Origin: Actinotignum schaalii
GTDB lineage: Bacteria; Actinomycetota; Actinomycetes; Actinomycetales; Actinomycetaceae
NCBI RefSeq assembly: GCF_000724605.1
Contig: NZ_CP008802.1
Location: forward strand, 620,001 to 684,000
Reading direction: 5' to 3'
Length of the DNA stretch: 64,000 nt
Part shown: piece after piece, positions 1 to 8,710 of the stretch
Numbering within the stretch: position 1 is the stretch's first letter
Layout: each line of letters starts with the position of its first letter
The notes under the pieces: model-generated
Seen by the model: the letters and a program-made list of their open reading frames with translations, nothing else
Database searches by the model: none
Told to the model about the DNA's origin: nothing
Position numbers and translations under genes: made by a program

Positions 1-148
1 GCAGGCTGAGGCGCGGGGCTGGGTGCGGTATTGAGGTAGTCATGGGCCTATCATGCGCGCCCGCGCGCACCTGGTGCCGGCGCCCCGGCCCACGTGGGGA
101 TAACGCCGACGTTTGGCCAGCTGTGGATAGTTTCAGGCATCGCCGCTC

Positions 149-154
149 TACAAT
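149..154 (+). promoter_or_regulatory. -10 box of a leaderless promoter (HerA-like gene)
   Basis: TACAAT lies six bases before the ATG at 161, so transcription should begin at or next to the start codon. No Shine-Dalgarno sequence is present and no good -35 box is visible. Bases 1-148 hold no gene I can recognise. Confidence 0.6.
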
Positions 155-160
155 ATTGGT

Positions 161-2086
161 ATGAACGACGCCGATATTGCCCGCTTGCGCGCCGAGGCGG
201 CCGAAGCCGCTGCTAAAGCTGCCCGCGCGGAAGCCGAACTCGCCCAGGCTCGCCTCGATGCCGCCCTCGCCGCCACATCCGCCACCGCGACAGAAGCCTC
301 ACCTTCCAGCGAAACCTCACCTACAGCCGAAAGCGGCACCGTCGCTGAAACCGCCACAGCCACACCCATCACAACCCCCGATACTTCATCCGCCACCGCG
401 GCAGAGAAGCGCCCACCCGTGCAGCCGGCGGCGTCGTCGCCGCAAGACTCCCCGGAACAATCCCCGCAACCCACCAATGACGATTACGCGAGCGAGGTGG
501 CGCGCAGCTATCAGGTAGCCGGCCCGGCTCTCACCCTGGGCGCCTACCTGGACCCGGCCGGGAATCCGCGGCCCGATGTGCTGGTACGGCTGCCTTTCGC
601 GAGTTTCAACCGGCACGGGCTGGTATGCGGGGCAACCGGAACCGGGAAAACTCGTACCCTCCAGCTGCTGGCTGAACAGCTGAGCGCGGCCGGCGTGTCC
701 GTTTTCCTTACCGATATTAAGGGCGATCTTTCCGGTTTGTGCGAGGCGGGCACGGCTTCCGATAAGCTCACGGCACGCACCCGGGCCTTGGGGCAGGATT
801 GGGCGGGTGCCTCGTTCCCGCTGCATCTGTATTCCCTCACCGAAACTACCGGGGTGCCGCTACGTTCCACGGTGGAGGATTTCGGTGCGCTGCTGCTGGC
901 GCGGGCCCTGAAATTGAATGACACCCAGGAATCGGCGCTGGCCTTGGTTTTCGCGTGGGCGGAGCAGGAGAATCTGCGCCTGTACACCCTGGAGGATCTG
1001 CGCGAGGTGCTCCATTATTTGACCACGGATGGCAAGGCGGAACTCTCCGGTATCGGCGGGGTGTCCACCGCGACCGCCGGCGTGATTTTGCGCGAGGTCT
1101 CCGCCCTGGCCGCGCAGGGTGGCGATGTGTTTTTCCAGCGTCCCTCCTTTAGCCCGAGCGGACTCATTGCCCACGAAGGCGAGCGCGGTGTTATTTCTGC
1201 CCTTGAGCTGCCCGACGTGCGCGATATGCCCGAACTTTTCTCCACGTTCACGATGTGGGTGCTCAGCCGGCTCTTTTCTGATCTACCGGAGGTGGGCGAT
1301 ACTCCCCTGCCTCGCCTGGTGTTTTTCTTCGACGAAGCGCATTTGCTGTTCTCGGGTGCGTCCCGGAATTTCGTGGACGAGGTGACCCGGGTGGTGCGCC
1401 TCATCCGTTCTAAGGGCGTGGGTGTTTTCTTCGTCACCCAAACCCCGCAGGATATTCCCGAATCGGTGCTCGCGCAGCTGGGCACCCGGATTCACCACGC
1501 CCTGCGCGCCCACACCCCCAAGGACGTCAAGGTTCTCAAGGAAACAGCAAAGACTTTCCCCTTCTCGCCCCTGGATATTGCGGCCGTGCTGCCCGCGTTG
1601 GGGACCGGTGAAGCTGTGGTCACGGGTTTGGGCGACGACGGCGCACCTACGGCCGTGGCCCCTACTCGGCTGTGGGCGCCGCGCTCCGTCATGGGCCCGG
1701 CCACTCCGGCCGCCTTGCGCACCGCCCTTGGAGCAACACCCCGGCCTGCTCCTCTTTCCGGGGAAGCCGCGAACGAGGGCGCGGCCCGCGCGGTTGCCGA
1801 GCGGCGCGCGCAGCTGGAAGCCGCGGCGGCCGCTGCTAAAGAAGCGGAAGAGCAGCGGCGGGCCGAGGAGGCCGCGGCGAAGAAAGCCGCCCGCGAGGCG
1901 GAGAAAAAGTTGGCAGCCGCGGAACGGGAAGCTGAGCGGGCCGCCCAGCGGGCCCAGCGGAATGCGGAGAAGGAGGCTGAGAGTCAGGCTCGGCGCCGCG
2001 ATGCCGCCATCGATTCGGTGGTGCGCAGTGCCGGGCGGTCCCTGGGCCGCTCGATTATTAATTCGATTTTCGGGCGGCGCCGCTAG
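161..2086 (+). CDS. HerA-like / DUF853 family ATPase
   Basis: This 641-residue protein looks like a bacterial DUF853 (HerA helicase-like) NTPase. An Ala/Glu coiled coil occupies about residues 1-40, followed by a Thr/Ala/Pro-rich linker. Walker A is GATGTGKT at residues 157-164 and Walker B is LVFFFDEAH near 385-394. A second Ala/Glu/Arg coiled coil (about 545-625) ends in a basic tail. The family is related to archaeal HerA DNA-pumping ATPases, but its cellular job in bacteria is poorly known. The start is the ATG directly after a -10 box. The 3' end overlaps the convergent mutarotase gene by 29 bases. Confidence 0.9.
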   Translation: MNDADIARLRAEAAEAAAKAARAEAELAQARLDAALAATSATATEASPSSETSPTAESGTVAETATATPITTPDTSSATAAEKRPPVQPAASSPQDSPEQSPQPTNDDYASEVARSYQVAGPALTLGAYLDPAGNPRPDVLVRLPFASFNRHGLVCGATGTGKTRTLQLLAEQLSAAGVSVFLTDIKGDLSGLCEAGTASDKLTARTRALGQDWAGASFPLHLYSLTETTGVPLRSTVEDFGALLLARALKLNDTQESALALVFAWAEQENLRLYTLEDLREVLHYLTTDGKAELSGIGGVSTATAGVILREVSALAAQGGDVFFQRPSFSPSGLIAHEGERGVISALELPDVRDMPELFSTFTMWVLSRLFSDLPEVGDTPLPRLVFFFDEAHLLFSGASRNFVDEVTRVVRLIRSKGVGVFFVTQTPQDIPESVLAQLGTRIHHALRAHTPKDVKVLKETAKTFPFSPLDIAAVLPALGTGEAVVTGLGDDGAPTAVAPTRLWAPRSVMGPATPAALRTALGATPRPAPLSGEAANEGAARAVAERRAQLEAAAAAAKEAEEQRRAEEAAAKKAAREAEKKLAAAEREAERAAQRAQRNAEKEAESQARRRDAAIDSVVRSAGRSLGRSIINSIFGRRR

Positions 2087-3044
2087 CGCCGGCCGGATAG
2101 CTGATGGTGACAGTGAGGCTGCGGGACTGGCCCGGGGCGAGGGCCACCCGCCCTACCTGATCCGAGCGATTAAAAGCATTAGGGAGGGCGGACGCCGGAG
2201 CCACCAGGAGGGCTTCCCGCGCCCCGCGCTCCAGCGTATCCCCGGTCCACAGCCGCACATAGGGTGCTTCGCTGGGTTCCTGAGCGAGGATAATATCGCG
2301 TTCGCGGGCCGGATCGGTCAGGACGGTTGCTACCACGCCGTCGCTGGTGGGTACTAGCGAGGTAAAGGTGGAGTCGATTCGGCTAGCTCCGAGCACCGGC
2401 CACTCGACCGGGGTGCTCACCCCGGTGAGCGCGGCGTCTCCGGGGGTCGGGATTCCTTGGGCATCGGCGGCGATTTTGGTGCGAGCGCTGACCGTTGCCG
2501 ACATTTTTGAAATGGAGGCGAGCTGCGGGAAACGCATATACCCGTTCCACGCGAGCGCCACCGGGGCGCAGCTGTCACCGCGGTTTGTCACTTCCACGCT
2601 GACGGAAAGATTATGGGTGCCCGCGCTGGAATCCCCCAGCGCATACACCACTTGCAAGCCCACCGGCCAGGGGTACCCGGTGACCGCGGGAAGTTCCGCC
2701 CGCAAAATAAGGGCATCCGCGGAGCGTTCGCGCTGGAATTCGCAATTGTGGACGCGCAGGCAGCGCCCGCTGGTATCCCCCTCCAGCTGGTAGCTCTGCC
2801 CATCCCAGGTGTAGCGCCCACCGGCGAGCGGCCCCACCCAAGGTGCCTCAATAAGCCCGCGCCCACCGGCTGCTTCCTCCAACTCGGCAGCGTTGCGGTA
2901 GCCGGAAAACACCTCACCGTCCGGACTCCAGGAGAGGAGGGTGGCACCGCGCGCCGCCACGAGGGCGCTGGCTCCGCCGGGCGCGTTGAGAAGCCATGCC
3001 GGTTTACCGTCAAAGTCGTGCGTCGTGATGCGCATACGTGCCAC
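2058..3044 (-). CDS. Aldose 1-epimerase family protein (hexose-6-phosphate mutarotase-like)
   Basis: The galactose-mutarotase fold is recognisable: an N-terminal GGASALVAARGATLLSW segment, then GRGLIEAPWVGPLAGGRYTWDG and a central RVHNCEF region. It probably interconverts alpha and beta anomers of a sugar or sugar phosphate in the cytoplasm; the substrate is not evident. I start it at the GTG at 3044 (328 residues) because AAGGAGG ends five bases upstream; an ATG at 3035 is the alternative. The longer in-frame extension to 3164 is Pro/Gln-rich and unlikely to be translated. The C-terminus overlaps the 3' end of the HerA-like gene. Confidence 0.8.
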   Translation of the reverse strand: MARMRITTHDFDGKPAWLLNAPGGASALVAARGATLLSWSPDGEVFSGYRNAAELEEAAGGRGLIEAPWVGPLAGGRYTWDGQSYQLEGDTSGRCLRVHNCEFQRERSADALILRAELPAVTGYPWPVGLQVVYALGDSSAGTHNLSVSVEVTNRGDSCAPVALAWNGYMRFPQLASISKMSATVSARTKIAADAQGIPTPGDAALTGVSTPVEWPVLGASRIDSTFTSLVPTSDGVVATVLTDPARERDIILAQEPSEAPYVRLWTGDTLERGAREALLVAPASALPNAFNRSDQVGRVALAPGQSRSLTVTISYPAGASGAARKSN

Positions 3045-3172
3045 GATGTCCTCCTTATTCCCGCGGGTTCCTTCCCTTGGATTGGTGCCCGAGTTCTGAG
3101 CTTGAGCTGGGTTCCGGGCAGGGGCCGGATTCTGGGTCTGAACCCGGCCCCGCACCCAAACCAATATCCGCT

Positions 3173-6088
3173 TTACGGAACAATATTAATGAGTCCGGGT
3201 GCCCGCACGATAATCTTGCGCGGTTCGCCGTCCAGGAAGGACTGCACCCGTTCTTCCGCCAGGGCCCGAGCGGTCAGATCCGCATCGGAAATATCCTGGG
3301 GTACCTCCAGGCGGGCCCGGACTTTACCCTTCACCTGCACCACGCAGGTCACGGTGTCATCCACCAGCAGCGAGGCATCGCTGACCTGCGGGAAAGCAGC
3401 GCGCGCTACCAGGCCGGGCTGGCCCAAACGCGACCAGAGTTCTTCGGCAATATGGGGAGCCACCGGGGCCACCATCGCCACGATAGCGCAGGCGGCTTCC
3501 CGCGGCACCGCCTCCAGCCCGGTGAGGTGGTTATTGAGCACGATGAGCTTGGAGATCGCGGTATTGATACGCATATGGTCGTAATCGTCCGCGACTCCGG
3601 CGACGGTGCGGGCCAGTAGCTTCGCGGTTTCGGTATCGGGAGCCGCATTGCTGACCGTCACCTCGCCGGTGCGTTCATCAACGATATTGCGCCACAGCCG
3701 CTGCAGGAAGCGCTGCGAACCCACCACCGCGCGGGTATCCCAGGGTCGGGAAACATCGAGGGGGCCCATGGACATTTCGTAAACACGGAAGGTATCCGCA
3801 CCGTACTGGTCGGCCATATCATCGGGCGTGATGATGTTCTTGAGGGATTTACCCATCTTCCCGTATTCCCGATTGACCTTCTCCCCCTGGTAGTAGAAGA
3901 CCGCTTCTCCGTTTTCTTCGCGTTCTTCTACCTCATCGGCCGGCACATAGGCCCCGCGGGCATCGGTATAGGCATAGGCCTGCACGTAGCCCTGGTTGAA
4001 GAGCTTGTGGAACGGCTCGGAGGAAGAAACATACCCCAGATCAAAGAGGACCTTGTGCCAGAAACGTGCGTACAGCAGGTGGAGCACAGCATGTTCGACG
4101 CCGCCCACGTACAAATCCACCCCTCCGGAGGTGTTCCCGGACTCGGGCCGCGGGCCCATCCAATAGGCTTCGTTTTCCGGGGCGCAGAAGCTATCGGCAT
4201 TGGTGGGATCCACATAGCGCAATTCGTACCAGCACGAGCCAGCCCACTGCGGCATGGTATTGGTTTCGCGGCGGTACTTCTTGAGGCCGTCGCCCAGGTC
4301 AAGCTCCACATTCACCCATTCCGGATTGCGTTCCAGCGGAGGTTGGGGAGCCGAATGTGCGTCGTCGGCATCATAAGACGCCGGCGAGAAGTCTTCCATC
4401 TCGGGCAGCTCCAAGGGGAGCATCGATTCGGGCAGCGCGTGTGCAATCCCCTCCTCATCCCAGACAATCGGGAAGGGTTCACCCCAGTAGCGCTGGCGCG
4501 AGAAGAGCCAATCGTGCAGGCGGTAGGTGACGGTTGCGGTTCCGGCGCCGCGTTCTTCCAGCCAGGCGATAATAGCGGCCATGGATTCTGTTTTGCTCAT
4601 GCCGTTGAGGGAGATGTCCTCATTGGCGGAATCGACGAGGATGCCGTCCCCGGTGTAGGCGCCTTCGTCCAGGTTCGGGCCGTACGGATCCTCCGCCGGG
4701 CCGATGGTGCGGATAACGTCCAGATTGTATTCGCGCGCGAAAGCCCAATCGCGGTCATCGTGGGCGGGAACAGCCATGATGGCGCCGGTTCCGTAACCGA
4801 CCAGCACGTAATCCGCCACGAAAACCGGAACCTTGGCGCCGTTGACCGGGTTGATCCCGAAGAGCCCGGAGAAAACGCCGGTCTTTTCGTGGGTATCCGA
4901 GGTGCGTTCCATATCGGATTTCGCGGCGGCGCGCGCCCGGTAGGCCGCTACCGCTGCGCGCGGGGTGGCGTATCCGCCGGTCCATTCTTCGCGGGTGCCT
5001 TCCGGCCAGCTATCGGGAACCTGGAGGGCCTGCGCATCGGCTTCCGCGCCCGGCTCGGTCCCGCCCAGGGCGGCGTGTTCGGGGGCAACGGCCATGAAGC
5101 TGGCCCCGAAGAGGGTATCGGGGCGGGTGGTATACACATCCAGGACCCGCCCGGAGCCGTCAGAAAGTTCGAAACGAACCGTGGCGCCGTGGGAGCGCCC
5201 GATCCAGTTCTGCTGCATGGCCCGGACTTTATCTGGCCAGTCAATGGTATCCAGATCGCTGACGAGGCGATCCGCGTAGGCGGTAATCCGCATCATCCAC
5301 TGGGCGAGATTGCGCCGGAACACCGGGAAGTTGCCACGTTCGGAGCGCCCTTCCGCGGTCACTTCCTCATTGGCAAGTACCGTTCCCAGGCCCGGACACC
5401 AATTAACGGGTGCTTCCTTGATATAAACCAGGCGGTATTCGCTGAGCGCCTCCGCCTTTTCTTTCTTGGAGAGTTCCTCCCAGGGCCGACCATCCGGAGT
5501 GGCCTTTTCCCCGCTAGCAAATTTCGCTTCGAGTTCCTCGATGGGCCGGGCAGCTCCGTTGCCGCGCCCGTCCCGGCGCGGGTAATCCGGGTCAAACCAG
5601 GAATTGAATACCTTGGTGAAAATCCACTGGGTCCACTTCACGTACTCAATATCGGTGGTGGAGAAAACGCGGCGTGAATCGTGGGAGAGCCCGAGGCGGT
5701 GCAGCTGTGCGGCCATATTGGCAATATTTTCCGCGGTGGTGATGGCCGGGTGCTTGCCGTTTTGTACCGCGAATTGTTCGGCGGGAAGTCCGAAGGCGTC
5801 GTAGCCCATGGTGTAGAGGACGTTCTCACCCTTCATGCGGTGGTAGCGAGCCACGGTATCCGTGGCGATGTATCCGAGCGGATGGCCGACGTGCAGGCCG
5901 CGCCCGGAGGGATAGGGGAACATGTCCTGGATGAAGAACTTCGGCGCCGAGGTATCACCCGCGAGATCCCCAACCGGGTTCGCGGCGTAGAAGGCACCTT
6001 CCTCTTCCCAGCGTTCCTGCCAGTGGGCTTCGATCTCATTTGCCAGCTCCGCGGTGTAGCGGAACTGGGTCATATCCTCAGCGCTCAA
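3173..6088 (-). CDS. leuS: Leucyl-tRNA synthetase
   Basis: Class Ia aminoacyl-tRNA synthetase that charges tRNA-Leu. The HIGH motif is HVGH within [15 protein letters not shown] (near residue 66) and the KMSKS loop reads KMGKS (near residue 742). The CP1 editing domain with its TTRPDTLFG motif lies between them, and the C-terminal anticodon-binding region is complete. The start chosen is TTG at 6088 (971 residues), preceded by AAAGGAG at a five-base spacing; the open frame extends to 6298, but that stretch looks non-coding and overlaps the divergent HIT gene. Single-gene unit between the mutarotase and HIT genes. Confidence 0.97.
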   Translation of the reverse strand: MSAEDMTQFRYTAELANEIEAHWQERWEEEGAFYAANPVGDLAGDTSAPKFFIQDMFPYPSGRGLHVGHPLGYIATDTVARYHRMKGENVLYTMGYDAFGLPAEQFAVQNGKHPAITTAENIANMAAQLHRLGLSHDSRRVFSTTDIEYVKWTQWIFTKVFNSWFDPDYPRRDGRGNGAARPIEELEAKFASGEKATPDGRPWEELSKKEKAEALSEYRLVYIKEAPVNWCPGLGTVLANEEVTAEGRSERGNFPVFRRNLAQWMMRITAYADRLVSDLDTIDWPDKVRAMQQNWIGRSHGATVRFELSDGSGRVLDVYTTRPDTLFGASFMAVAPEHAALGGTEPGAEADAQALQVPDSWPEGTREEWTGGYATPRAAVAAYRARAAAKSDMERTSDTHEKTGVFSGLFGINPVNGAKVPVFVADYVLVGYGTGAIMAVPAHDDRDWAFAREYNLDVIRTIGPAEDPYGPNLDEGAYTGDGILVDSANEDISLNGMSKTESMAAIIAWLEERGAGTATVTYRLHDWLFSRQRYWGEPFPIVWDEEGIAHALPESMLPLELPEMEDFSPASYDADDAHSAPQPPLERNPEWVNVELDLGDGLKKYRRETNTMPQWAGSCWYELRYVDPTNADSFCAPENEAYWMGPRPESGNTSGGVDLYVGGVEHAVLHLLYARFWHKVLFDLGYVSSSEPFHKLFNQGYVQAYAYTDARGAYVPADEVEEREENGEAVFYYQGEKVNREYGKMGKSLKNIITPDDMADQYGADTFRVYEMSMGPLDVSRPWDTRAVVGSQRFLQRLWRNIVDERTGEVTVSNAAPDTETAKLLARTVAGVADDYDHMRINTAISKLIVLNNHLTGLEAVPREAACAIVAMVAPVAPHIAEELWSRLGQPGLVARAAFPQVSDASLLVDDTVTCVVQVKGKVRARLEVPQDISDADLTARALAEERVQSFLDGEPRKIIVRAPGLINIVP

Positions 6089-6120
6089 GGGTACTCCTTT
6101 TCGACGGTCGACTTCGGTCA

Positions 6121-6126
6121 ATTGTA
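6121..6126 (-). promoter_or_regulatory. Probable -10 box for leuS
   Basis: On the minus strand this reads TACAAT, 33 bases before the TTG start, predicting a leader of roughly 25 bases with the AAAGGAG ribosome-binding site. The -35 is weak. The leader is too short for a T-box. Confidence 0.45.
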
Positions 6127-6270
6127 GCTCTCTCCTACGACAAATCTCAGGTCGTCCACAGCGGGAAGGCGGCGCTGGCGGCCGCGGCCCGTGCAGCCGG
6201 CATCCGCGTGACGCCGAAACCAGCATCCGCGGGCCAGCAAAGCCGGCAGCTACTCGGCCAAGCCGGCGAC

Positions 6271-6276
6271 TAGACT
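6271..6276 (+). promoter_or_regulatory. -10 box of a leaderless promoter (HIT gene)
   Basis: TAGACT sits six bases before the ATG at 6283 and there is no Shine-Dalgarno sequence between them. Confidence 0.5.
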
Positions 6277-6282
6277 GGTGCC

Positions 6283-6723
6283 ATGAGCGTCTTTTCAAAA
6301 ATTATTGCCGGCGAGATTCCGGGTCGTTTTGTTTGGGCCGACGACGTGTGCGTTGCTTTCGCAACTCTCGAACCGCACGCCCGCGGGCATGTTCTGGTTG
6401 TGCCACGCGCGGAAATTGATCGCTTCACCGATCTTGATGATGACACGGCGGCGCATCTTTTCATCGTTGCCAAGCGCATCGGCAAAGCCCAGATCGCGGC
6501 TTTCGGGGTGGATCGGGCGATGCTGGTCATCGCCGGCCTGGGCGTGCCCCACACCCACCTGCACGTTATTCCCGCTGACTCGGAAAACGTCACCAGTTTC
6601 GCTTCGGCTCGCAAGGATGTGCCCGGCGCCGAATTGGACGCGGCCATGGAGGACCTGCGCGCGGCCCTACGCGCACAGGGCTGGGAGGCTTTCGTTCCCG
6701 AACAGCTCGGTTCCCTCGCCTAG
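6283..6723 (+). CDS. HIT-family nucleotide hydrolase
   Basis: A 146-residue histidine-triad protein with the signature PHTHLHVIP (HxHxH, near residues 90-97) and the N-terminal [10 protein letters not shown] segment typical of HinT-like proteins. Family members hydrolyse adenosine phosphoramidates, with the middle His of the triad as nucleophile. Length is normal. It is monocistronic, reads divergently from leuS, and its ATG follows a -10 box directly, suggesting a leaderless message. The physiological substrate cannot be told from sequence. Confidence 0.93.
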   Translation: MSVFSKIIAGEIPGRFVWADDVCVAFATLEPHARGHVLVVPRAEIDRFTDLDDDTAAHLFIVAKRIGKAQIAAFGVDRAMLVIAGLGVPHTHLHVIPADSENVTSFASARKDVPGAELDAAMEDLRAALRAQGWEAFVPEQLGSLA

Positions 6724-6778
6724 GCAAACTCGCTTAGACCCGCGTTGCAGGCAAGGCTTGCGGCCCGCGCGCAGCGGT

Positions 6779-7531
6779 TTAGGCCAGCCCCACCAGGTTC
6801 TCAATGAATTCGGCGGTGTCGGTCCAGTCCCTTACCGCGTGGGTATCAATGCCAAGCCGGGTAACCGGGTAGTCGTTACCGGCCGGGTCGAGCCGGTCCC
6901 CCACAAAAAGCATCTGCGCGATGGGGATACCGGTTTGTTTGGACAGTTCTGCAATTCCGTAGGCTTTGTCCACGCCTTTGCGGGTAATATCCACGGAGGT
7001 TGAACCGCCCGAGCGCACTTCCAGGTGCGGCAAACGCGCTGCGACAGCTTCTCGCAGCGCGTTTTTCTTTTCCCCACTCGGATCCCAGGCGCGTTTCGCT
7101 TCCAGCGGTGCACTTTGCCCGAGCGCGGAGAACGTGACCTGAGAGCCGCGGTCTTCCAGGATCTCCCCCCAGGTGGCGCTTTCCCACAGGCCAAGCCGGC
7201 GCGCTTCTTCTTCCAAGGCCAGTGCCGCGTCCCGGCGTTCTTCCGCGGTGAGGTTGCGGACGTACACATCGCGCCACTGCCCCGCATCGTGAACGAGGTA
7301 GCGGGTTCCACACGTAGGCATGAGGTGGAGGCGCGCGAGCTCCGCGGGAGTGCCGTCCAGCCCTTCCAGGAGCTGGCTTTCGAACTGCCCGAATTGCCCG
7401 CCGGAAATCACGCATACCTCGTAAGTATCCAGCAACGCCCGCAGGGCCCGCGCCATGCGTTCGGGCAGCGCAGATTTGGAGGGCGCCAGGGTATCGTCCA
7501 GGTCAAAAGCAATAAGGCGGTAAGACGTCAT
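6779..7531 (-). CDS. HAD-IIB phosphatase, phosphomannomutase-like
   Basis: A HAD-superfamily type IIB protein of about 250 residues resembling eukaryotic-type phosphomannomutase / sucrose-phosphatase folds. Motif I is FDLDDTLA (nucleophile Asp plus Asp at +2), motif II lies around CVISGGQ, and motifs III/IV are near KGVDKAYGI and FVGDRLDPAGND. I start it at the ATG at 7531, where the conserved domain begins; an in-frame ATG at 7549 adds six residues. Neither start has a clear ribosome-binding site. It is likely a sugar-phosphate phosphatase or mutase; substrate unknown. Confidence 0.8.
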   Translation of the reverse strand: MTSYRLIAFDLDDTLAPSKSALPERMARALRALLDTYEVCVISGGQFGQFESQLLEGLDGTPAELARLHLMPTCGTRYLVHDAGQWRDVYVRNLTAEERRDAALALEEEARRLGLWESATWGEILEDRGSQVTFSALGQSAPLEAKRAWDPSGEKKNALREAVAARLPHLEVRSGGSTSVDITRKGVDKAYGIAELSKQTGIPIAQMLFVGDRLDPAGNDYPVTRLGIDTHAVRDWTDTAEFIENLVGLA

Positions 7532-7670
7532 AGCCACAGTATGGTGCATGGGCCGGGCAGATGCGAAATAGTGGGCCGGCCCTGTGGCCCGCGCGCACTC
7601 TCGGTCCGTTCAACTCCAGCCTGCTTGAGGTGCCGGTTCCGCCCGATACCCACGCATTCTTACGACGACG

Positions 7671-7706
7671 CAGCGGGCTGATACATCGCGATGTATCAGC
7701 CCGCTG
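7671..7706. repeat. 36-bp perfect palindrome, likely terminator hairpin
   Basis: The half-site CAGCGGGCTGATACATCG at 7671-7688 is followed without a spacer by its exact reverse complement at 7689-7706. It lies 70 bases beyond the stop of the leftward DUF4282 gene, so a terminator is the simplest role, although no T-run follows. An ACGACGACGC word (7662-7671) abuts it. Confidence 0.6.
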
Positions 7707-7775
7707 GTGGGTTTCGCGCGGCAGGGCAGCTAGCTGGTGAGAAGCCCGCGGCCCGGCCAGGCGTGCTAGACCTGC

Positions 7776-8279
7776 TTATTGTTCGTCTTTGATGGCTGCT
7801 TCGCAGAGCAACCGGGCCCCGCCAATAATAAGAACAGCAACCACGAGGCTGAGGAGGAAGCTGAGGACTCCGGCGAGCGCAACCGTGGTGGGAGTGTATT
7901 CACCGAAAACGCTAATCATGGCGAAAAGCGAGACGAGCACGTGGCAGCCGGCCACGATAAAGGCGAGGATCATGATGATCGGCGCGATAGAACGCGCTAC
8001 CCGAGTGGAGAAGTTCGTGGAGAACAGGGCCGCGAAACCGGAAGGGTTGTGCGGCTGCTGGGGCTGCGGCGGGTAGCCGTAGCCCGGCGCCGAGTAGGCC
8101 GAAGGTGCCCACTGGCCCTGCTGCGGGGCGGGGATATAGGGCTGACCCTGCGCCTGATTCTGCTGGCTCTGCTGATTCTGCTGGTCAAAACCCTGCTGGT
8201 AGGACTGCTGTTCCGGCTGGGCGCTCTGCTGACCATAACCGGGGTTATTATCAGGGAACTGGTTATTCTGTTCGCTCAT
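7776..8279 (-). CDS. DUF4282 domain membrane protein
   Basis: A 167-residue protein whose first 80 or so residues are rich in Gln, Asn, Pro, Gly and Tyr with no predicted fold. A DUF4282 domain follows, with two hydrophobic helices (around IAPIIMILAFIVAGCHVLVSL and LAGVLSFLLSLVVAVLIIGGA). The domain is widespread in actinobacteria but has no known function; a membrane location is expected. The start at 8279 is set by GGAAGGAA five bases upstream of ATG; a longer frame to 8333 lacks support. Monocistronic, with a 36-bp palindrome downstream. Confidence 0.85.
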   Translation of the reverse strand: MSEQNNQFPDNNPGYGQQSAQPEQQSYQQGFDQQNQQSQQNQAQGQPYIPAPQQGQWAPSAYSAPGYGYPPQPQQPHNPSGFAALFSTNFSTRVARSIAPIIMILAFIVAGCHVLVSLFAMISVFGEYTPTTVALAGVLSFLLSLVVAVLIIGGARLLCEAAIKDEQ

Positions 8280-8380
8280 GAGTATTCCTTCCGTAACGAG
8301 CGATGGCCACGACGCGATCATGACCCGAGGCACTTCACACTTAAAATACCAAGAAAGTGGAAACGCGCGTATTCATCTCA

Positions 8381-8401
8381 CTACCCGCCGGAGGCGGGTA
8401 G
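8381..8401. repeat. 9-bp stem hairpin (CTACCCGCC / GGCGGGTAG)
   Basis: CTACCCGCC at 8381-8389, loop GGA, then GGCGGGTAG at 8393-8401. A closely similar hairpin occurs at 54519-54541. Both lie 50-100 bases upstream of a leftward gene. Confidence 0.55.
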
Positions 8402-8611
8402 GTACCAACTAAGCGTAGCGATCCGTAGCGGCCACCGCGAATAGGACAGATCCAGCACGGGACCTGAGGGCGGGCCGAGGGATAGGGCTACCTGGACATC
8501 TTCTGGCAGTATCTCATTCATACCTGAATGATGGCATGAGGTTACGACAGAAAAATCTTGAGGTAGCCATCCCCCGGCCCGCTACGTTCCGGATTGGCGC
8601 GGTACCGCGGT

Positions 8612-8686
8612 TTAGTGGCACTACCATTAGTGGCAACGCCGTTAGTTGCACAATCGCTATGAGCACAACCGTTAGTGGCAGCGCCG
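8612..8686. repeat. Tandem repeat, five copies of a 15-base unit
   Basis: Consecutive units begin at 8612, 8627, 8642, 8657 and 8672 with consensus TTAGTGGCACAACCG. The fourth copy is the most diverged (CTATGAGCACAACCG). The unit is a multiple of three, so any frame through it gives a pentapeptide repeat, but I see no real gene across it. It ends 24 bases beyond the ndh stop codon. Confidence 0.75.
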
Positions 8687-8710
8687 CACTACGGATATCA
8701 CCGCAGCGCC

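Larger units (their letters stand above)
8280..8710. other. Gene-free interval between ndh and the DUF4282 gene
   Basis: No credible gene is seen here. It holds the DUF4282 gene's upstream region, a hairpin at 8381-8401 and a 15-base tandem repeat at 8612-8686. An open frame on the plus strand runs through the repeat into the end of ndh, but has no ribosome-binding site and no recognisable product. Confidence 0.6.

Noticed and set aside
4007-5677. 556-codon open frame antisense to leuS
   Set aside because: Lies wholly inside leuS on the other strand, with no independent signals.
6089-6282. T-box or other riboswitch before leuS
   Set aside because: The predicted leader is only about 25 bases and has no specifier-loop structure.
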